Origin: Massilia kyonggiensis
Lineage (GTDB): Bacteria; Pseudomonadota; Gammaproteobacteria; Burkholderiales; Burkholderiaceae_D
Assembly (NCBI RefSeq): GCF_024756235.1
Contig: NZ_JANUGY010000003.1
Location: 62,001-126,000, forward strand
DNA length: 64,000 bases
Direction of reading: 5' to 3'
In this document: positions 56,521 through 64,000 of the stretch, piece after piece
How positions within the stretch are numbered: position 1 is the first letter of the stretch
Layout: each line of letters opens with the position of its first letter
The notes under the pieces: model-generated
The model's database searches: none
What the model was told of the DNA's origin: nothing
The model's input: the letters and a program-made list of their open reading frames with translations, nothing else
Translations under genes and position numbers: made by a program

Positions 56521-58881
56521 TCAGTAGGTGTACAGCACGCCGCGGGCGGCGCCGGCGAAGTACACGCGTCCGGGCACGGTCTGGTCGGCCGCCAGGTTGC
56601 TGATGCCGGCGTACTGGTGCTGGTCGTCGTTGATGCGGGTCCAGTTGGCGGCGCCGTCATCCGAACGATACAAGCCCCACTGGCCGTTGATGACGCCCAC
56701 GAGGTAGATCGACGCCGCGTACTTCGCGCCGGCCGGGGCCCTGCCGAGGGCGATCGACGTGGCGCCATAGATCTTCGGCTCGTAGTAGTTGCCGGGATTC
56801 GGAACCGACTGGGTGACGTTCAGTTTCGTCCAGTGCGCGCCCGAGTCGGTCGAGTGCAGGATGCTGAACCCGTCCACCACCCAGATGTCGCCTTCCACGT
56901 TCGGATTGACGGCGATCGAGGTCGTCTGGAACGAGTTCAGCGCGGCACCGCTGCCCGGGAACGTGGCGCTCTCCGTGAACGTGCGCCCGCCGTCCGTCGA
57001 CGTGTAGAAGTGCGTCGCACCGCCCCATTGCGCCCACCATGCGCCGCCCGAGTCGTACGCATAGACCTTGTTCGGGTTCTTGCGGTCGGCCACGACGTGG
57101 TAGCCGCGCGAGATCCCCACGCCGGGCAGCGCGGGCAGGTTCGTGTAGGTCCACGTGTTGCCGTTGTCGGCCGTCCACGCCGGTACCGATTCGGCCGGCG
57201 CCCAGACCGCGTTGCCGGCCTTCGTGACCGCGATGCTCGCCGTTTCGGACTGGTGCGCCATCGCGTCCGGGTGGTTGGTCGCGAACTGGTTCCAGCTGAC
57301 CCCGCCGTTGGTGGAGTAGGCGCCGACGATGGTCGGCGTCTTCGACGCACCGGCGCCGATGGCGGCGATGTAGTCGGGGTTGGACCATGCGGCGTCGATG
57401 CCGAACGCGCTGCTGAACCATTCGCCCGAGGTGCGCGTGGGCGACTTGAGGAGTTCCGTCTGCACGGTGACGCCGATGTCGAGGCCGGCGCGCATCAGCG
57501 AGTAGCCTGCGCCCGGCGCCGGGGCCATCAGGGCCTTCGTCGCGACTTCCTCGACGCCGGCGACGATGAAGTTCCACGTCGGCTGCGCGGCCGACGCGTT
57601 GCGGGTCTCCCACACGCCGCCGCCGGTCACGTGCAGGACGCGGTCCGGATTGTTCGGGTCGATCTCGACGTCGTCCACCCAGCCGGAGTAACCGCCGTCG
57701 GCCGGGTTGCGCGGCATCAGGTTGGCGATTTCGCGCCACGTCGCGCCGCCGTCGTCGGACACCTGCACGGCCGGCATGCCGACCCAGTTCCCCCACGTGT
57801 TGGTCACGCCCAGCGCGATACGGGTGTGGGCGCCGGTGCCGGACACGGACAGGCCACCCATGCCGAAGCTGGTCCACTGGGTGTCGTCGTAGCCCTTCAA
57901 CAGGGTCCAGTTGGTGCCGTCGAACTTGTACAGGCGGCACGGACCGCCGGCGCCGGGCCCCTGGCCCTTCGTGAACGCCACGTACATCATGCCGTCCTTC
58001 GCGCGCACCATGTGCGGGATGATGTAGCCCTGCACGTCGGCCGGGACGGGAATGCCGGTCCAGGACGCGCCGCCGTCGGTCGTCTTGTACAGGCCCGCGG
58101 TCAGGCCCGCCATGCCCGCGTAGTCGGGCGCCACCGCCGTGTAGATCGTCTGCGTGGCGGAGCCGGTACCCTTGGTATCGGTGTCGAAGATCACCTGCTC
58201 CACGCCGATCGGGCTGCTCCACCAGGTCGAGTCGATCTGCTCCTTGGTCATCGTCAGCGTCGACAGCGACGTCACCTGCTTCCACGTCTGGCCGCGGTCC
58301 GTGCTCTTCCACAGGCCGGCCGTGCGCGTGCCGTAGAACAGGATGGCCGGGTCGTTCGGGTCGACCATCAGGCGCTCGCCGACGGCGCGGCCCTGGTTGT
58401 TGCCGCCCGCGGGGAACGGCAGGTCGACGTGCGTCCAGTGGCTGCCGCGGTCGGCGGAAATGTACAGGCGCGCGTGGCTGTCCGCCCAGTTATACATGCC
58501 GGCGCTCATGTAGACGCGCTGGTCGTCGTTCGGGTCGAGCGCCATCGTTTCGCTGCCGTGGTAGAAGCCCTCGTCGGGGCCGAACATGTCCGTGATCGCG
58601 ATCCAGGACGAGGTGGCCGCGTCCCAGCGGTAGGCGCCGCCGACGTCGGTGCGCGCGTACAGCACGTCCGGGCTGGTCGGGTGGAAGATCAGGCCCGGCA
58701 CGTAGCCGCCGCCGCCGAACTTCACGCTCGCGAAGCGGGCAGGCTTGATGGTGGGGCTCGCGGAACCGATGGTGCCCGCCAGGACGGTTTGACCGTTGGC
58801 GTGATCGGCGTCGCTGCCGCCGCAGCCGGCCGCGAGGCCCGCCACGACGCCAGCCAATGCGATGAGTCGCATCTTGTGCAT
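56521..58881 (-). CDS. GH74 xyloglucanase-like lipoprotein
   Basis: About 786 aa from the ATG at 58881, with GGAGAC ahead. The signal ends at Cys in GLAAGCGG, so it is a lipoprotein. The first blade starts FGGGGYVPGLIFHPTSPDVL and has ARTDVGGAYRWD, the GH74 N-terminal signature with the first catalytic Asp. Asp-box-like turns (SADRGSHW, STDRGQTW, TTDGGASW, STDGGRTF) recur in two seven-bladed propellers. The second catalytic Asp is probably that in FGIDAAWSNPDY. It would cut the xyloglucan backbone at the cell surface. It is transcribed with the PEP-CTERM gene. Confidence 0.93.
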   Translation of the reverse strand: MHKMRLIALAGVVAGLAAGCGGSDADHANGQTVLAGTIGSASPTIKPARFASVKFGGGGYVPGLIFHPTSPDVLYARTDVGGAYRWDAATSSWIAITDMFGPDEGFYHGSETMALDPNDDQRVYMSAGMYNWADSHARLYISADRGSHWTHVDLPFPAGGNNQGRAVGERLMVDPNDPAILFYGTRTAGLWKSTDRGQTWKQVTSLSTLTMTKEQIDSTWWSSPIGVEQVIFDTDTKGTGSATQTIYTAVAPDYAGMAGLTAGLYKTTDGGASWTGIPVPADVQGYIIPHMVRAKDGMMYVAFTKGQGPGAGGPCRLYKFDGTNWTLLKGYDDTQWTSFGMGGLSVSGTGAHTRIALGVTNTWGNWVGMPAVQVSDDGGATWREIANLMPRNPADGGYSGWVDDVEIDPNNPDRVLHVTGGGVWETRNASAAQPTWNFIVAGVEEVATKALMAPAPGAGYSLMRAGLDIGVTVQTELLKSPTRTSGEWFSSAFGIDAAWSNPDYIAAIGAGASKTPTIVGAYSTNGGVSWNQFATNHPDAMAHQSETASIAVTKAGNAVWAPAESVPAWTADNGNTWTYTNLPALPGVGISRGYHVVADRKNPNKVYAYDSGGAWWAQWGGATHFYTSTDGGRTFTESATFPGSGAALNSFQTTSIAVNPNVEGDIWVVDGFSILHSTDSGAHWTKLNVTQSVPNPGNYYEPKIYGATSIALGRAPAGAKYAASIYLVGVINGQWGLYRSDDGAANWTRINDDQHQYAGISNLAADQTVPGRVYFAGAARGVLYTY

Positions 58882-59139
58882 GTTTGTGTCTCCAGAATGA
58901 TGTGATGTCGTACCGGCAGCAGGCGCGCGCGCCGGATTCGATACATTCTGTGAGACTGTCCATACGGCGGCAATTTCGAAAACCCTCAGGCCAGCCACGA
59001 AATCCTGGAGCGTGCACGCGGCGCGACATGAAATTCCGCAGCGGCGGCAGAATTTTCACCAGCCGCCCCGGACGACGCCGGCGCACGGACGCCCCGGTGC
59101 CAGCATCCGCGCGAACGCCCCGCTGTCCTTCTGACGCGC

Positions 59140-60684
59140 CTACTCCTGCACGGCGACGACCGCGACGGACTTCGCCGGCAGGGTCAGCACCAGCCTGCCG
59201 TCCCGGGCGGCCGCCTGGAACGGCGCCGGCCTGACGGCGTCCGGCACGGCGAACGTGTTGTGCGCGTCCATCGCGGCCGCCGTCAGCACGGAACCGGCCG
59301 CCCCGCGCGCGGCGGTGCCGCCCACGTCGACCGTGACGTCGGCGGTCTCGCGCGGGTTCGTGTTGACGAGTGCGAGATAGAGCTTGCCGTCCTTGCCGCG
59401 CGCCGCCGACGCGCTGACGGCCGGGATCGCGTCGACGCCGAACGCATACAGCGGATTGTTCGCCAGCGTCACCGGCACCGAGACCGCATCCTGGAACGGC
59501 ACGTACATCCTGAAGACGTGATAAGTCGGCGTCAGCACCATCTGCGCGCCATCCGTGCGGACCATCGCCTGCAGTACGTTCACCATCTGCGCGATGCTCG
59601 TCATGCGGACGCGGTCCGCATGGGCGTGGAAGATGTTGAAATTCAGGGCCGCGACGAGCGCGTCGCGCAGGGAGTTCTGCTGCCGGAGGAAGCCCGGCCG
59701 GCTGCCCTCTTCGGCGTCATACCACGTGCCCCATTCGTCGACGGCGAACATGAGCTTTTTCTGCGGGTCGTGCGCGTCCAGCTTCGCGACGTTGGCGGCG
59801 ATGAATCCTTCCATGCGCCGCGTCTCGCTCAAGGTGTGGATCCAGCGGCTTTCGTCGAAGCCCGTCGCGCCATACTTGCCGTTCGCGTCCGCGCCGGGCG
59901 ACGTGTAGTAGTGGAACGAAATGCCGTGCGCACGCACGCCCCAGCCGCCGATGTGCTGGCTCAGGTACTCGGTCCAGCCGGTATCCTCGTCGTGGCCCCC
60001 GGCCGCAATGAATTGCGTGTCGCCGCCGGGATGCAGGAAGGTCGCGTAGCGGCGGTACGCGTCGGCATACTGCGCCGGCCGCATATTGCCGCCGCAGCCC
60101 CACGCCTCGTTGCCGATGCCGAAGAACGCGACCTTGTACGGCGCCGGATGGCCGTTGCGGGCGCGCAGCCGGGCCAGGCTGGATGTGCCGTCCGCCGTCA
60201 TGTACTCGATCCATTCCGACATCTCCTGCACGGTGCCGGTGCCGAGGTTGCCGTTGACGTAAGCATCCGCGCCGAGCTGCTCGACGAGGTCGAAGAATTC
60301 GTGCGTGCCGACGGCATTGTCCTCGTCGACGCCGCCCCAGTTCGTGTTGATGCGCACGGGGCGCTCCCCGCGCGGGCCGATGCCGTCGCGCCAGTGGTAC
60401 TGGTCGGCGAAGCAGCCGCCGGGCCAGCGCACGAGCGGCACGTGCAGCGCCTTCAGCGCGGCCACGACGTCGTTGCGCCAGCCGCGCGTGTTGGGGATCG
60501 TCGAGTCGGGGCCGACCCACAGGCCGCCGTAGATGCCGGTGCCGAGGTGCTCGGCGAACTGGCCGTACACGTGGCGGCTGATGACGGGGCCCGGCTTGCC
60601 CGCGTCGATCGTGACGCGCACCTGCGCGGCGGCGAAGGTGGACACGACGCAGGCCGCGAGTGCACACAGGCGAAGCATGTTCAC
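59140..60684 (-). CDS. GH51 alpha-L-arabinofuranosidase
   Basis: 514 aa with an N-terminal signal peptide (MNMLRLCALAACVVSTFAAAQ). The start is GTG at 60684: GGAGGT lies six bases ahead of it, whereas the ATG at 60678 would be 12 bases away. The (beta/alpha)8 barrel has the acid/base Glu in FFGIGNEAWGCGG and the nucleophile Glu in FAVDEWGTWYD; a C-terminal beta domain follows. It would remove arabinose side chains from xyloglucan, xylan or pectin. It begins 16 bases after the GH35-like gene. Confidence 0.95.
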   Translation of the reverse strand: MNMLRLCALAACVVSTFAAAQVRVTIDAGKPGPVISRHVYGQFAEHLGTGIYGGLWVGPDSTIPNTRGWRNDVVAALKALHVPLVRWPGGCFADQYHWRDGIGPRGERPVRINTNWGGVDEDNAVGTHEFFDLVEQLGADAYVNGNLGTGTVQEMSEWIEYMTADGTSSLARLRARNGHPAPYKVAFFGIGNEAWGCGGNMRPAQYADAYRRYATFLHPGGDTQFIAAGGHDEDTGWTEYLSQHIGGWGVRAHGISFHYYTSPGADANGKYGATGFDESRWIHTLSETRRMEGFIAANVAKLDAHDPQKKLMFAVDEWGTWYDAEEGSRPGFLRQQNSLRDALVAALNFNIFHAHADRVRMTSIAQMVNVLQAMVRTDGAQMVLTPTYHVFRMYVPFQDAVSVPVTLANNPLYAFGVDAIPAVSASAARGKDGKLYLALVNTNPRETADVTVDVGGTAARGAAGSVLTAAAMDAHNTFAVPDAVRPAPFQAAARDGRLVLTLPAKSVAVVAVQE

Positions 60685-60700
60685 GCTAGGACCTCCGTTC

Positions 60701-62347
60701 TCAGTAACTGCGCAGCCTGATTTTCAGGATGGTGGGCCGCGCGGGCAGGTTCAGGCCATGGTCGACCTGGTCCCCGTTCCAGTTGCGCTCCATCGTCCAG
60801 CGCCCCTGCGCGTCGAACTGGCCTTCCTCGACGCGCGCGAACAGGGAGCGCTTGCCTTCGTTCGCGCCGGCCGGCCAGAAATGCAGGCGGACGTGCTGTC
60901 CGATCACGATGAACTCGTCGTCGCCGATCCGCGCGAACGCCGCGCCGCCGTTCGGGGTCGCGGTGCCGGGCGGGTAATCTTCCTCTTTGGCGTCCTTGCC
61001 CATCGTGCCGAACTGCCATTCGCGGAACGAGGCGGTGACGCCCCAGTCCTTCAGTACCAGCGACTGCGGCTTGCGGTCGTCGCCTTCCGCGATGCCGGCC
61101 GTGCGGCCTTCCAGCGCCCATCGCCCCCACTGCCGCGCCAGCGGCACGAATGCGGCATAGATGGTCCCGAACGGCTCGACCATGGTCTTGTCCGTGCGCT
61201 TTGAGCCCAGCGGATAATTGCTGTAGTCCGCATAGTCGATGCCGAACGGCGCCACGCCGATCGCGCCGGCGCCGAGGATCCGGTAGACATAGCGCGCGTA
61301 CGCGGCCGCGTTGCCCATCTCCGGCACGAACAGCGCGTTGTCCGGGCGCTGGAACTTGTCCAGGGTCGCCGCCACGCTGTTCGATTGGGGCGCGTACAGG
61401 TCGGGACCGGCGATGTCGATGTGCGGGGCGGCCGCCTTGTAGATGTCGATCACGTCGTACGTCGGACCGCCGCTGGCGAAGTTGCCCTTCCACGGCGCCA
61501 GCGGCTCGAGCGGATCGCGCAGCGCATTGTTGACGAACATCGGCAGGTCGTACACGGCGCGCCCCGCCTTCGCGATCTCCTCGATGTAGCTGGCCACGGC
61601 CCAGGCGTGGAAGTACTCGTCGGCATACGGGCCGTACACCTCGGACCACGTGCCGCTCGCGGCGCCGGGCACGGGCGGCTTCTTGCGCGCGAGGACGGCC
61701 GCCGGCACCGGCTGGCGGAACGCCGCCTCGCCCCGCGGTGCGAAATCGCGCACGGTGCCGTAGGTGCCGACCTCGTTTTCGACCTGCACCATGATCACGG
61801 TGCGCTGCGCTTCGTCGATCTGCTTCAGGTGGCGCATCAGGGCGACGAACGCCTTTTTATCCGCCGCCAGGGTCTGCTCGCCCAGCGGCGACAGGCAGTA
61901 GCTGGCCTTGCCGTCGCGGCCGAGCATGCGCGGGAAGCGGCTGTCGTCGAACTTGACCCATTCGGGCGTGTACGCGGGGCCCGTGTTCTTCCAGGTGCCG
62001 AACCACAGCAGCACGAGGCGCACGCCGTTGCGGCGCGCTTCGCCCACGAGCGTGTCGACATAGCCGAAATCGAATTTGCCCTCGACGGGCTCGATCTGTT
62101 CCCAGGCCACGGGGATCTCGAGCGTGTTGGCGTGGGCATCCTTGACGGCGGCCCAGACCTTGGGCAGCGCCTTCGGATAATTGCTGGAATTGTGGGCCTG
62201 CACGCCCAGCATGGTGAACGGCTTGCCGTCGACCATCAGGGCATGGCGGCCGTCCTGCTGGACGAGGCGCGGCATCGGCGCGGCGGCGAGCGCCTGGGCG
62301 GACACCAGGACGAGCGCGGCCAGCAGGTGATTGGAGCGTGTTTTCAT
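60701..62347 (-). CDS. GH35-like beta-galactosidase (DUF5597 type)
   Basis: 548 aa from the ATG at 62347. The signal peptide ends near residue 23 (SAQALAAAP). The barrel has VQVENEVGTYG with the acid/base Glu and LFVPEMGN with the nucleophile Glu; the LGVQAHNSSNYP start is typical of GH35/GH42-like enzymes with a C-terminal DUF5597 domain (about 400-548). It would remove galactose from side chains. A frame without stops continues far upstream over the receptor gene, but there it is out of frame with the receptor and is not part of this protein. It lies directly downstream of the receptor gene. Confidence 0.91.
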   Translation of the reverse strand: MKTRSNHLLAALVLVSAQALAAAPMPRLVQQDGRHALMVDGKPFTMLGVQAHNSSNYPKALPKVWAAVKDAHANTLEIPVAWEQIEPVEGKFDFGYVDTLVGEARRNGVRLVLLWFGTWKNTGPAYTPEWVKFDDSRFPRMLGRDGKASYCLSPLGEQTLAADKKAFVALMRHLKQIDEAQRTVIMVQVENEVGTYGTVRDFAPRGEAAFRQPVPAAVLARKKPPVPGAASGTWSEVYGPYADEYFHAWAVASYIEEIAKAGRAVYDLPMFVNNALRDPLEPLAPWKGNFASGGPTYDVIDIYKAAAPHIDIAGPDLYAPQSNSVAATLDKFQRPDNALFVPEMGNAAAYARYVYRILGAGAIGVAPFGIDYADYSNYPLGSKRTDKTMVEPFGTIYAAFVPLARQWGRWALEGRTAGIAEGDDRKPQSLVLKDWGVTASFREWQFGTMGKDAKEEDYPPGTATPNGGAAFARIGDDEFIVIGQHVRLHFWPAGANEGKRSLFARVEEGQFDAQGRWTMERNWNGDQVDHGLNLPARPTILKIRLRSY

Positions 62348-62374
62348 ATGTGGATCCGGTCTGTTGAATGACAT

Positions 62375-62408
62375 GGCCTCCCGCGACCTGCAAAGGTCGC
62401 GGGAGGCC
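62375..62408 (-). terminator. Long GC-rich hairpin between the receptor and GH35-like genes
   Basis: A perfect 15-bp stem (62375-62389 with 62394-62408) and a four-base loop GCAA. There is no T run after it on the minus strand, so it is more likely an mRNA-stabilising or attenuating hairpin than a full terminator. It would favour high expression of the receptor over the enzymes downstream. Confidence 0.7.
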
Positions 62409-62427
62409 TGTTCCGCAGCGCGAGCGC

Positions 62428-64000
62428 TTAGAACGTGTAGTTCATCTGGGCGCTGAAGGAACGGCCCGTGTAGAAGGCGTTGTGCAGTTTCATGCCGACC
62501 TGCTGCTGCATGTATTGCCGGTAGACCTGGTTCGTCAGGTTGCTCACCTGGCCGCCCAGGCGCAGGTGGTCCGTGAACTTGTACTGGAAGCCCAGGTCGA
62601 GCTGGCCGTACGCACCGCCCCAGGTCGGCAGGCCATAGTTGACCGAGTAGCCCTTGCCGTAGTTCGGGCTGTCCGGGTTGCGGTCGATGCCATCGTTGCC
62701 GGCCGTACCCCACGAGTTGGTCGACTGCAGGTACTTGGAACGCCAGCTGTACGCGAGGCGCAGCGAGATAGCGTCCTTGTCGTACAACAGCGCCACGTTG
62801 TACGAGTTCTTCGACAGGCCCACCAGCGGCATGTCGCCGAACACCTTGCCGTCCGTGTCGCAGCCCTGCAGGTTGCGGACCATGTTGGCCATCAGCGTGT
62901 CCTTCGGCGTGCACCATGTGCCGTTGACCGGGTTGTGGTACGTCGTGCTGCTGTCGATGTACGTGAAGTTGCTCGACACGCCGAGGCCCGAGAACAGGCC
63001 GGGCAGCTTGTCGAAATAGGTCTGGAAGCCCGCCTCGACGCCGCTGACGCGGGCGTCCATGCCGTTCACGGGGCCGGTCACCATGAAGTCGTGCTGCTGT
63101 CCGGTGACGTCCTTCAACGGATAGACCGTCGTCTGGGCGATGATGACGTCCTTGAGCCGCTTGTTGAAGACGCCGAACGTCGCCGAGCTGGCGCGGCCGA
63201 AGTAGTACTCGGCCGTCAGGTCGAGGTTGGTGGCCATGACCGGACGGAGCGACGTATTGCCGCGCAGCTGGCCGTTGTACGCGATCGAGTCGACCACCGG
63301 CTTCTGGTCGTCGCCGGGCGGCGTGTGCGTCTTGATGTCCATGCCCAAGGTCGTGTAGGCCTGCAGCAGGTAGAAGTCCGGACGCGACATGCCCTTCGAC
63401 AGGCCGAGGCGGAACTGCAGCTCGTCGCTGGCCTTCAGTTTCAGGTTCAGGCTCGGCAGCACGCGGGTGTACGTGCTCTCGAAGGTCTGCTTGTCCGACT
63501 GCGCCGGAATGTCCGGCACGCCCGGCAGCAGCGGCTTGTTGGGCGGCGTGAACAGCGTGTAGCCGATCGACGTCGGATTGGTCCGGACGACGCGCACGCC
63601 GACGTTGCCGTCGATGGGATACGCGAGCTTGTCGAACGCGAAGCGCAGCTGGGCATAGACGGCCTGCGTGCGTTCGTGCTGGTCGTTCAGGCCGATCGCA
63701 TCGCCGAACTTCGGCGGCTTGTAGCTGCAGTCGTTGTTGCGGCCGGTCGCGTTGGCTTCGTTGCACAGGGTCGTGTAGTAGTCGTGCAGCTTGTTGACGG
63801 CGTCGACCGAATTGGCCAGCGCGGCGTCGGGCACGATCACCGGTACCGGCGACGGCGCGGAACCCCCGAAGAAGTTCTTGAACTGGTGCAGGTTGAAGCC
63901 CTTGGCGAAGCGCGGGTCGCCCAGGCCGGCGAACTGGGCCAGCGGTTGCCACGACTGGTTGCCGACCGCCCATCCCTGCGAGATCTGGACCCATTCGGAA
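62428..64000 (-). CDS. TonB-dependent receptor, 3' part (runs off the window)
   Basis: The last 523 or so residues of an outer-membrane receptor; the N terminus, including the TonB box and plug domain, lies beyond 64000. The frame stays open to the edge, with SEWVQISQGWAVGNQSWQPL as the first visible residues. Amphipathic beta strands alternate with polar loops, as in LRLGGQVSNLTNQVYR, and the protein ends in AQMNYTF with the terminal Phe used by the BAM machinery. Given the hydrolases behind it, it probably imports oligosaccharides released from a plant glucan. Confidence 0.93.
   Translation of the reverse strand, partial: SEWVQISQGWAVGNQSWQPLAQFAGLGDPRFAKGFNLHQFKNFFGGSAPSPVPVIVPDAALANSVDAVNKLHDYYTTLCNEANATGRNNDCSYKPPKFGDAIGLNDQHERTQAVYAQLRFAFDKLAYPIDGNVGVRVVRTNPTSIGYTLFTPPNKPLLPGVPDIPAQSDKQTFESTYTRVLPSLNLKLKASDELQFRLGLSKGMSRPDFYLLQAYTTLGMDIKTHTPPGDDQKPVVDSIAYNGQLRGNTSLRPVMATNLDLTAEYYFGRASSATFGVFNKRLKDVIIAQTTVYPLKDVTGQQHDFMVTGPVNGMDARVSGVEAGFQTYFDKLPGLFSGLGVSSNFTYIDSSTTYHNPVNGTWCTPKDTLMANMVRNLQGCDTDGKVFGDMPLVGLSKNSYNVALLYDKDAISLRLAYSWRSKYLQSTNSWGTAGNDGIDRNPDSPNYGKGYSVNYGLPTWGGAYGQLDLGFQYKFTDHLRLGGQVSNLTNQVYRQYMQQQVGMKLHNAFYTGRSFSAQMNYTF

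Noticed and set aside
62348..63994. A possible giant fusion upstream of the GH35-like gene
   Set aside because: The upstream part reads out of frame with the TonB-dependent receptor and has a shadow composition; the signal peptide marks the real start at 62347.

Overview
The window looks like a chromosomal segment from a GC-rich betaproteobacterium of the family Oxalobacteraceae, most like Massilia or a close relative. This is an inference from gene order: carA-carB-greA-DUF4149, then yhbY facing rlmE-ftsH-folP-glmM, the pstSCAB-phoU-phoB-phoR block, and the tsaB-rimI block. A PEP-CTERM protein and a large Wzy-type exopolysaccharide (EPS) cluster also fit. No rRNA, CRISPR array or intact phage or transposase gene is visible.

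Region 1 (1-15.2 kb) is an EPS cluster. It encodes a PAP2-like phosphatase, a DegT/DnrJ aminotransferase, an initiating sugar-phosphate transferase, two GT4 glycosyltransferases, an O-acyltransferase on the opposite strand, a polymerase/ligase-type membrane protein, a Wzx flippase, a Wzc-like tyrosine kinase whose Walker A lysine is an arginine, and a Wza-like export lipoprotein. Two closely related beta-helix proteins, one a lipoprotein and one with a Sec signal, sit at the two ends. Together these genes would build, flip, polymerise, export and possibly trim or modify one acidic or amino-sugar-containing polymer.

Region 2 (15.5-19.9 kb) holds a TolA/TonB-like protein with a repetitive coiled coil, a GH1-like glycoside hydrolase, an MBL-fold lipoprotein and two tRNA genes (Arg-TCT, Pro-TGG).

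Region 3 (20-47.9 kb) is housekeeping. It covers cell-wall precursor and folate synthesis, FtsH, rRNA methylation, GreA, carbamoyl-phosphate synthase, a patatin-like lipoprotein, phosphate uptake and its two-component control with PHO boxes, a PilZ protein, RadA, alanine racemase, LplT, DUF1853, a UDG-like protein, RimI, TsaB and a thioredoxin-like protein. A small inverted-repeat element flanked by a 61-bp duplication separates lplT from the DUF1853 gene.

Region 4 (47.9-53.3 kb) carries a Tat-exported molybdenum hydroxylase large subunit overlapping a PAS-GGDEF-EAL protein.

Region 5 (53.6-64 kb) is a polysaccharide-utilisation locus: GH29, a PEP-CTERM protein, GH74, GH51, a GH35-like enzyme and a TonB-dependent receptor that runs off the window end. 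GH74 plus side-chain-removing enzymes points to xyloglucan as the substrate.
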